Assembly: GCF_902833145.1 (NCBI RefSeq)
Contig: NZ_CADFEN010000004.1
Span: 124,001-188,000 of the forward strand
Reading direction: 5' to 3'
Origin: Burkholderia sp. BCC0506
Lineage (GTDB): Bacteria > Pseudomonadota > Gammaproteobacteria > Burkholderiales > Burkholderiaceae
DNA: 64,000 nt
Below the pieces are notes generated by a model. It had not been told where the DNA came from, made no database searches, and saw nothing but the letters and a program-made list of their open reading frames with translations. Positions within the stretch are counted from its first letter, which is position 1; every line of letters starts with the position of its first letter. The translations under genes and the position numbers were made by a program. Of this stretch, positions 58,112 through 64,000 are shown in pieces.

Positions 58112-61024
58112 ATGAGCAAGACAACGCCTAAAAAGAAACACCATCCACCGGCCGCTCCAAAATCGACCCCCAAACCTGCCGAACCGGCGGATACACCACT
58201 GAACTGGGCCTACCCCTTCACACCGGTAGGCAAGGACGACGCGGCCGACCCGATGACCTATTTCAGGGCGCTGGCCAAGTGCGAAAACGGCTTTTATCCA
58301 CTCGGTGTCAGCGGCATGTGGCACGGTGGCGTGCATTTCGCCGAAGGCAGCGCGGAAATGCTGAAGCAGGACAGCGGCGTGCGCGCGATTGCGGACGGCA
58401 AAATCGTGGCGTACCGGCTGAACACGAAATATGAGGAAACGACGTATCCGAACAACGTTGGTCTGGCGCACTACTCGACCGGCTTTGTACTGGTTCGGCA
58501 TGAGCTGAAATTGCCGCTGAAACCGGCTTCGGCATCGGCCCCCGCATCGGCTCCCGCGCCTGCATCGACTAATACCGCGCCCCCGACGTCCGCACCAGCC
58601 GACAATCCGTCGTCCAACAGCAAAGACAAATCCCTCGTGTTCTTCAGTCTGTACATGCACACGGTGGATTGGGAAACCTATCAAAAGGGGATGGGGCAAG
58701 CGAAAACGGACCGGCATCCAGACCAGCCACTTCCGTCACCAATGTCATATTGGGAAGGCGACCGGTACTATCGGGTGGGCGACAAGGCGAAGGACAAGCA
58801 AGCCATTCCTAAGCCGAAAGCGCGTGTGCAACCGCCCGCGACACGGACCGATGGGGCCGACAATCTGCCTATCAACAACACGAACCAGAACGAACCGCCG
58901 CCCGCAGATAGCGGTCAAGATGCCACTCCTCCGGCCCCGGAGACAGGCTTGCACATTCGAGAGTTGCCGAACGGAAAGAGCAAGATTATTGGCGTGTTGC
59001 CGAGAGGAACCGAAATCATTGCGGGCGAAGGTGACTCTGCACACCCGGACTGGATCAAGATCAAGTCCATTAAATCGGGCACGGTTTTGTCTGCCGAAGT
59101 TGGTAAGCCGGTGTCTCCTCAAGCACAGTGGAGTTACGTGTTCAAAGGGGAGCTGGACGCCGTTGTCGATCCGAAGCCGCTTGATACGGTCGTGATCCTG
59201 AAGGAGCCGCAGCGCGTCAAGGCGGGCGAAGTTGTCGCGCATGTCGGCCAGTATCAATGGCCCAGGAAGGCGAGCCCGATACCGCCGAAGCCGAACTATC
59301 CGATGCTGCATCTCGAAGTGTTCGCGGGACCGGACCTGAAGGACTTCATCGATCGAAGCCGCGCGCGTGCGAAAGAACTGAACGAGAAAAACAAACCGCT
59401 TCTGGAAATCGAACCGGGGGCCAAGCTGGTCAGCGAAATTCCCGCGCCTGATCAGCAACTGACGCAGGCCGGATTGAAGCTCGTGCCGGTAGGCGACGCG
59501 AAAGGTTCACGTTGGGTCAAGGTGCAGCCGAAGAGCGTGACGAATGTGCCTGCGAAAGGCCAGCAGAAGGCCAAGCAAAACTTCGCAGACGTTGGGAAAC
59601 CGATGTGGGTTGAAAGCGGTCTTGCGAACACGATCAGCACGGCGAATGTTGCGGGATGGCAGAACTTTCCACTGGACGTTTCCAAGGCGAGCGGGCCAGG
59701 AGCGGACTTCCGGGACGTGCTTCTCCGTACTCAGCTCGACAAACTTGGTGCGGACAATGTCGCGATCGACGACAAGGGGCATCATTGGTGGAACATTACT
59801 ATTGGTTCGAAGGATGGTTCCGCACGACAGGGTTGGGTGTGCGATACCGGCCACCACGGCGTGCAGTTTCGTAGCCCTTGTGAATGGCCGGGTTTCGAAT
59901 TGGTAGACAACGGCAGCGTCAGCCCTGCAGATATGTTCAAACGCCATATCCATACGACCGAACAATATCTGGCGGACGAGGATGGTAACGAGTTCATGGG
60001 GACAGCGGCGAAGGTCAACGCTGGCGAACTCATCACGAAACTTGAAAGGGCGATCGACACGAACCAAGACGGGAAGGTAACGGCGCAGGAACTGAAGCAC
60101 GCACTGGAAACGCGTTGGACGGCAGAAGCGGTTTCGCATCTTGTGGTGCGCAATGAAACCGAATGGGGCGGTGGTCTGGGCAAGTGGGAGGAACTCAACC
60201 CGCTCATGCAGAAGCAGACCGAGATGTGGAAGACGGAGCTTGACCGCCTTGCCAAGCTTCAGTGGTGGGAACAAATCAAGGGGGTCGATGGCTTTCCTAC
60301 AGACCTCTCGCCTTGGCACTTCCATCCGATTGGGGTGATCGGGAATTTTGCGGACACAGAGTGCTGCGCAATTACGGTCGAGCTATTGGAAAAGGTTTAT
60401 GAAAAATCGGGAGACTGGTTTACGGGGAAAGGCGGATCAAGAACCTTTGTGCAGGAGTTTCCGGAAAAATACCCGAATATACATAAATACGACAAATATA
60501 AATTCGTCTCACTGCTCAATACTAAATTGAAGGAATATGGCATTGTTGGGTGTTATCATAAAGCCCACTTTCTCGCACAGTGCTTCCATGAATCGGCTAG
60601 GTTCGAGACAACAATAGAGTTCGCCTCCGGCGAGGGATATAATCCCGGGGTGCATCCAGATGCTATTAAGAATGGAAATACTAATCTCGGAGATGGGCCG
60701 AAATACAAGGGAAAGGGAATAATTCAGCTGACGTGGAAAAATAACTATGCGGCATACTCCGCCCACAGAGGGGTCGATTTTGTAAACAATCCTGAGCTTA
60801 TTGCTACCGATATGGAAAACGCTATCGATGCATCTTGCTGGTATTGGCGGCACAAAGGGGCGCTTTCAGGAAAATATGACGCCAAGGGTGATATAAATAT
60901 CATCGTAGATCATGAGAAAAATAATGTTAGATTAATTACGCTGGCCGTCAATGGTGGGCATAATGGGTTGTCTGAGCGTCAGGAGCTTTTTGGCCGAATC
61001 AAGAAAGAGTGGGGGTTGATTTGA
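58112..61024 (+). CDS. T6SS cargo effector: degenerate M23-like, SH3-like and EF-hand regions with C-terminal GH19/lysozyme-like peptidoglycan hydrolase
   Basis: A 970-residue protein next to vgrG. Residues ~30-450 look like an M23 (LytM) fold with inserts: GGVHF, FVLVRHEL, FFSLYMH and PMLHLEVFAG match the strand motifs, but two metal ligands appear replaced (HxxxD is HGGVH, HLH is MLH), so it is probably inactive and structural. An Ala/Pro/Ser-rich linker (about 135-170) and SH3-like repeats follow. D649 starts an EF-hand loop DTNQDGKVTAQE. Residues ~760-970 resemble GH19 chitinase/lysozyme: AHFLAQCFHESARFETTIEF with catalytic Glu (E827), GEGYNPG, GDGPKYKGKGIIQLTWKNNY, NPELIATDMENAIDASCWYW. 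It would cut peptidoglycan in a rival's periplasm. From about 60330 the DNA becomes AT-rich, marking the toxin domain as acquired. A putative immunity gene overlaps its stop. Confidence 0.85.
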   Translation: MSKTTPKKKHHPPAAPKSTPKPAEPADTPLNWAYPFTPVGKDDAADPMTYFRALAKCENGFYPLGVSGMWHGGVHFAEGSAEMLKQDSGVRAIADGKIVAYRLNTKYEETTYPNNVGLAHYSTGFVLVRHELKLPLKPASASAPASAPAPASTNTAPPTSAPADNPSSNSKDKSLVFFSLYMHTVDWETYQKGMGQAKTDRHPDQPLPSPMSYWEGDRYYRVGDKAKDKQAIPKPKARVQPPATRTDGADNLPINNTNQNEPPPADSGQDATPPAPETGLHIRELPNGKSKIIGVLPRGTEIIAGEGDSAHPDWIKIKSIKSGTVLSAEVGKPVSPQAQWSYVFKGELDAVVDPKPLDTVVILKEPQRVKAGEVVAHVGQYQWPRKASPIPPKPNYPMLHLEVFAGPDLKDFIDRSRARAKELNEKNKPLLEIEPGAKLVSEIPAPDQQLTQAGLKLVPVGDAKGSRWVKVQPKSVTNVPAKGQQKAKQNFADVGKPMWVESGLANTISTANVAGWQNFPLDVSKASGPGADFRDVLLRTQLDKLGADNVAIDDKGHHWWNITIGSKDGSARQGWVCDTGHHGVQFRSPCEWPGFELVDNGSVSPADMFKRHIHTTEQYLADEDGNEFMGTAAKVNAGELITKLERAIDTNQDGKVTAQELKHALETRWTAEAVSHLVVRNETEWGGGLGKWEELNPLMQKQTEMWKTELDRLAKLQWWEQIKGVDGFPTDLSPWHFHPIGVIGNFADTECCAITVELLEKVYEKSGDWFTGKGGSRTFVQEFPEKYPNIHKYDKYKFVSLLNTKLKEYGIVGCYHKAHFLAQCFHESARFETTIEFASGEGYNPGVHPDAIKNGNTNLGDGPKYKGKGIIQLTWKNNYAAYSAHRGVDFVNNPELIATDMENAIDASCWYWRHKGALSGKYDAKGDINIIVDHEKNNVRLITLAVNGGHNGLSERQELFGRIKKEWGLI

Positions 61025-61803
61025 TAATTTTTAAAAGAGATGTGTTTCTCAAATTCGGCCTGATTTCTGCAATTGCGATGATCGCATTATCAGTTGCTTC
61101 TGCCGAGACTGTCAATGGACTCTCGATAAATAAAGCAGGGGAAATCCGTGACTGCAGCGGTTTGTCAACGTGCAAAAGCATTGAGCCGACTGGCGATCTA
61201 AAAAAGGCTATTGATGATGGTTACGAGAATTTATCGGTTGTTGATATTTATAAGAATGGAAATAAGGAAATTGCTGCCACGAGTGGTGGGGGCGATGGTT
61301 GTTCGAAATTTTTCTCATATGACCGTGCGTCGAACCGATTTTATGTCTTGATATTTTCGGGTCGAGATATATGTAATTTTCGAGTCGAGGGGGATAGCTT
61401 GATTAGCTCGTATCGGCTTGATGCGAGGCAATATGAGGATATCTATAAGCTTAAAAAGGGAAGGTATCAAATCGCAATAACTGATGCATGTGTTGGATGT
61501 GACGAAGTTTCCCGTTCGGTGTACGTAGATGGGAAAATTTCTGAAAAAATAATTGTTACCAATCAGCGGGACTATGCAAAGCGCATGCCGGTAACTACGA
61601 CGGTTGTTGCGGATAAGGCAAGATTATACGATGACCATTCAGATTCTTCTTCGGCAAAGATGTATTTGCTGAAGGGTGATAAAGTTCAGTTGGTGGATTT
61701 TAATAGTGAAAATGGCCTTTGGTATCTCGTTAAATATTTTACGAAGCGGCATGGTGCTATTCTCAAATGGATCAAGTGCGAAGATTTGGCTATATGCAAG
61801 TAG
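61021..61803 (+). CDS. Putative periplasmic immunity protein for the upstream effector
   Basis: A 260-residue protein with a signal peptide (FLKFGLISAIAMIALSVASA), so it reaches the periplasm, where a peptidoglycan-cutting toxin would act. The start TTG at 61021 overlaps the effector stop (TTGA) after a GGGGG stretch; a GTG at 61042 is an alternative that still gives the full signal peptide. The mature part has two pairs of cysteines (GDGCSKF, RDICNF, DACVGCDE) and a C-terminal SH3-like region (TVVADKARLYDD, AKMYLLKGDKVQLVD). I do not recognise a named family; the immunity role rests on position, overlap, export and matching low GC. It could instead be an accessory protein. Confidence 0.7.
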   Translation: MIIFKRDVFLKFGLISAIAMIALSVASAETVNGLSINKAGEIRDCSGLSTCKSIEPTGDLKKAIDDGYENLSVVDIYKNGNKEIAATSGGGDGCSKFFSYDRASNRFYVLIFSGRDICNFRVEGDSLISSYRLDARQYEDIYKLKKGRYQIAITDACVGCDEVSRSVYVDGKISEKIIVTNQRDYAKRMPVTTTVVADKARLYDDHSDSSSAKMYLLKGDKVQLVDFNSENGLWYLVKYFTKRHGAILKWIKCEDLAICK

Positions 61804-61857
61804 ATCGGAAATATAAAGTAGATGGAGTTATGTGGGTGGTATTAAAGGGGAATCCAG

Positions 61858-61959
61858 GTGACTAGTCCGATTGGAATTGTTGCCGTCGACCACGGTGGCA
61901 CGGTCGAAACAGGTCAACAAGTGTGCGCTGATGGGCGGTCGCATCATTTTCACGGGTAA
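61858..61959 (+). pseudogene. PAAR-like fragment (truncated duplicate)
   Basis: A 33-codon frame from GTG 61858 to the TAA at 61957-61959, with AGGGG upstream. Its VDHGGTVETGQQVCADGR aligns with TDHGGKVETGSSSMKFDGR near the start of the intact PAAR gene at 62820, and the DNA agrees over GACCACGG and GTCGAAAC as well. The similarity then stops. It looks like the 5' relic of a PAAR gene left by recombination. From 61960 to 62209 no further gene is supported. Confidence 0.55.
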
Positions 61960-62209
61960 TCAAGCAAAAAGTCAGCCGGGGATGCTGTGGACGATACGAT
62001 CCACAAACAAAGAGAGTGGCTTGCGAAACGAAATTTATGCGATAGAGATGCTGCCTGTATTCTCGAAGTAATGAAGGGGCAACTTATTCAGCTTGATGGC
62101 ATGAGTCGAAATTGGAGAAATGTATCTGGGTTGATTGCGGTGGTCTATTAAAATGGTTGGGGTAGTTCTGTTTGAGAAGGGTGCGATTTTTGAGTGCTAG
62201 GGATGGATC

Positions 62210-62785
62210 GTGACGAAGAATGTTGCTTTTTTTGTGCTGATGCTTATTTCTGGTGCAGCCTTTTCTAGAGTGGTCTGCAATGTTCAAGATAACGCAGGGT
62301 TAATCAACTGCACGCAAAAAAATTACGAAGCCGCGGACAGAATATTGAATGGAGGCTACAATGAATTTATAAGAAAGGCTACTCCTCTGGAGAGGAAAAA
62401 TATTATCGCAACTCAAAGGGCGTGGATCACATATAAAGAGAAGTATTGTGATGCAGCTTTTGATGCCGTTTCTCCAGGGGCGGAGGCATCTATCGACAAA
62501 TGGACTTGTTTGACGTCGGCGACAGAGGTGCGAACAAATGAAATTCGCTACTTAGAATCGTCTATCGGTATGGATGATTTCAGGCGATCACTATCCGTTA
62601 TGGCGAATCTTTACGAAAACGGGGATGCCACCAAGGTAATATCGAAGTTGATAAAAAACACACCCGACGGAAACAATCCAAGTTGGATTAAATATGTGGA
62701 TCTGAATTGCAAGATGGTCGCCGCAAGGTTACATGAAGAGCGCAACACTTGCACGGCCAGACTTAATTTCTTTAAAAACTGGTGA
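62210..62785 (+). CDS. LprI-like (DUF1311) lysozyme-inhibitor-type protein, probable second immunity gene
   Basis: A 191-residue exported protein: signal peptide (NVAFFVLMLISGAAFS), then a DUF1311/LprI-like domain with the pattern NCTQKNYEAADRILNGGYNE, ERKNIIATQRAWITYKEKYCDA and TSATEVRTNEIRYLES, with conserved cysteines (NCT, KYCDA, WTC). LprI-type proteins inhibit lysozymes, and related ones serve as T6SS immunity proteins against peptidoglycan-cleaving effectors. The start is GTG 62210 with AGGGATGG upstream. The C-terminal ~70 residues (from about FRRSLSV) are outside the domain. Located between the effector/immunity pair and PAAR, with the same AT-rich composition, it fits an immunity role or an orphan immunity gene kept after effector exchange. 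Confidence 0.8.
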   Translation: MTKNVAFFVLMLISGAAFSRVVCNVQDNAGLINCTQKNYEAADRILNGGYNEFIRKATPLERKNIIATQRAWITYKEKYCDAAFDAVSPGAEASIDKWTCLTSATEVRTNEIRYLESSIGMDDFRRSLSVMANLYENGDATKVISKLIKNTPDGNNPSWIKYVDLNCKMVAARLHEERNTCTARLNFFKNW

Positions 62786-62819
62786 CTTTGTCCTTCACTT
62801 GGCCTGAACACCTCGACAG

Positions 62820-63071
62820 ATGATCAATTTGATTCGAATCGGTGATGACACCGACCACGGCGGCAAAGTCGAAACGGGCTCTTCATCGATGAAATTCGAT
62901 GGCCGCTATGTTGCCCGCAAAGGCGACCGCGTATCGTGTCCGCAGCATCCCGACGTGTCGCCGAACATCATCGAGGAAGGCGACGAATCGATGAAGGACA
63001 ACGGCATCCCGATTGCGCGGCACGGCCATCGCGCTACGTGCGGCTGTCACCTGATTTCGAGCCTCGTGTAA
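62820..63071 (+). CDS. PAAR-domain T6SS spike tip protein
   Basis: An 83-residue single-domain PAAR protein that sharpens the VgrG tip. The PAAR pattern is clear: IRIGDDTDHGGKVETGSSSM, FDGRYVARKGDRVSCPQH, and DNGIPIARHGHRATCGCHLI, with the zinc ligands of the tip among His13 and the final His/Cys cluster (HGH, CGCH). GC content is back to the level of the surrounding chromosome. It ends 2 bp from the end of the convergent tssF gene. No good ribosome binding site precedes the ATG, so translation may be coupled to the gene upstream. Confidence 0.9.
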   Translation: MINLIRIGDDTDHGGKVETGSSSMKFDGRYVARKGDRVSCPQHPDVSPNIIEEGDESMKDNGIPIARHGHRATCGCHLISSLV

Positions 63072-63073
63072 CG

Positions 63074-64000
63074 CTACAACAGCGGCGCGGTGCCCGGCCG
63101 CATCGGGCACCGCACGATCAAGGAGCCGTCGTTCTTCGACAGCACGACGAGCTGCGTAAAGCTGTTGGCGGGCGCATACCGCGACAGGTAAAGGTCGAGT
63201 TGAAGGATCAACACGCCGATACTGTTTTCAATGAACGCGCTCTCATCCGCGGCCATCACGATTTCGAAGCCTCTCACAAGGGCCGAATGCGGCTTGATCG
63301 CCAGTAGTCGCTCAACAACGTTTCTCTTGACGAACGAAATCGCCCCGACGTGTTCGGCGCGTCGATCGCTTGGCGCAAGCTGGCGCATGAGCTTCACGAA
63401 ATCAGGCCACGCCTCACGTGTCAATTGCGTCACGTTGGCCGTCGTCAGCGCGAGCACGCGCCACTGCGCTTCCGACTCACGGGACGCGCTATAAGTCAGC
63501 GTCGGTTGTTTCAGCAGCGTAATCCTGCAAGGAACCTGATCGCTTTCGTTTTTCAGATCACCCGTTAGGGAGCCGATCCGCATCCGCGAAGGCCAGTCGC
63601 GATTCGTGCAGGTGAGGTCGGCACTCAATTGCAGCGGCGTTTTCGCCACCGCTGTCCCATCCGCGCGTAGCAGTACGAGCGACGTTTCACGTCCGGGATG
63701 ATGGATTGCCGCGTAGGGATCGTGACGCGTGATCCAGAACCGTTCGTCGGCCCCGACGCCCCATGCATTCAGCGGCGGAATAGCGGTCCCGTCTGACGGA
63801 TCGCGAACTGCATCGACCGAATAGATACCGCGAATGTCTGGCCGGCTCGGCTTTGGCACGACGGGATAATCGGCAACGATTTCGCCGCGCGATGACTTGA
63901 CGCCCATATGCTTGAACAGGTTCACGATTGGCGTACAGAACAGTCCGATGTTGTCCGCCGAGAGTGGCGTGAACGCTTGCGCGATGCGCGAATCGGCGTG
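63074..64000 (-). CDS. tssF: T6SS baseplate subunit TssF (C-terminal part, runs off window)
   Basis: 309 codons of the 3' portion of tssF; the gene enters the window at 64000 already in frame (GLFCTPIVNLFKHMGV, the TssF CTPxVNLF block). Other TssF markers are PSRPDIRGIYSVDAVRD, AQWRVLALTTANVTQLTREA and the C-terminal core with LVRGFEIVMAADESAFIENS and YAPANSFTQLVVLSK, ending CPMRPGTAPLL. TssF with TssK, TssG and TssE forms the baseplate that receives VgrG-PAAR. It is transcribed toward the PAAR gene, so the main T6SS cluster lies just beyond the window edge. A GTG within the frame at 63925 is not the true start. Confidence 0.9.
   Translation of the reverse strand, partial: HADSRIAQAFTPLSADNIGLFCTPIVNLFKHMGVKSSRGEIVADYPVVPKPSRPDIRGIYSVDAVRDPSDGTAIPPLNAWGVGADERFWITRHDPYAAIHHPGRETSLVLLRADGTAVAKTPLQLSADLTCTNRDWPSRMRIGSLTGDLKNESDQVPCRITLLKQPTLTYSASRESEAQWRVLALTTANVTQLTREAWPDFVKLMRQLAPSDRRAEHVGAISFVKRNVVERLLAIKPHSALVRGFEIVMAADESAFIENSIGVLILQLDLYLSRYAPANSFTQLVVLSKNDGSLIVRCPMRPGTAPLL

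Noticed and set aside
61871-62071. A 66-codon frame overlapping the PAAR relic
   Set aside because: No recognisable domain; the overlapping frame shows the PAAR similarity instead.

Overview
This 64 kb window is high-GC proteobacterial chromosome and looks like Burkholderia, most likely the Burkholderia cepacia complex. The basis is the three-gene FAD-dependent sugar dehydrogenase at 49.8-53.2 kb (small Tat subunit, GMC catalytic subunit, tri-haem cytochrome c), which I recognise as the B. cepacia type, together with a Burkholderia-type porin, many paired transporter/regulator genes, and a type VI secretion (T6SS) vgrG island. No tRNA, rRNA, CRISPR array, intact insertion sequence or replication origin was seen. 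Functional calls rest on motifs read by eye, not on database searches.

Layout. 0-8 kb: the start of an RpiR-type regulator faces a chitinolytic pair (GH18 chitinase and AA10 monooxygenase, both with FnIII and chitin-binding modules). Then come a hipA remnant, a Tat-exported oxalate decarboxylase and a frameshifted Nramp manganese transporter gene. 7-16.5 kb: a glycosyltransferase-like protein, an orphan peptide-binding protein, a small lipoprotein, a chimeric pseudogene (bestrophin start joined to a DHA2 transporter end), a YdeP-like molybdopterin oxidoreductase divergent from a MocR regulator, and a YbdG-type channel. 17-24.5 kb: SulP transporter, a marR-hydrolase-DHA2 efflux operon with a 30-bp palindromic operator, PbpG, and a LysR regulator. 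24.5-30 kb: MgtA with a proline-rich leader ORF, and a subtilisin-like lipoprotein.

30-38 kb holds two amino-acid binding proteins and a compact catabolic or solute cluster: binding protein, fused permease-ATPase, amidase and an orphan ectoine synthase on the plus strand; an FCD-type GntR regulator and a DUF1989 protein on the minus strand. The same palindrome (ATTGTTCAACAAT) lies upstream of both transcription units, so the cluster is probably one regulon of its own GntR protein. 38-49.5 kb: Bcr-type MFS, GNAT, a lipoprotein, and the pbpC / alpha-2-macroglobulin pair. 49.5-55 kb: sugar dehydrogenase operon, DoxX, porin.

55.4-64 kb is the most accessory part: tandem terminators, vgrG, a 970-residue cargo effector with a GH19/lysozyme-like C-terminal domain, an overlapping secreted putative immunity gene, a PAAR remnant, a second putative immunity gene of the LprI type, an intact PAAR gene, and the 3' part of tssF convergent with it. 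Base composition turns AT-rich from the effector's toxin domain to just before the intact PAAR, which fits exchange of the toxin-immunity module between fixed VgrG and PAAR ends.
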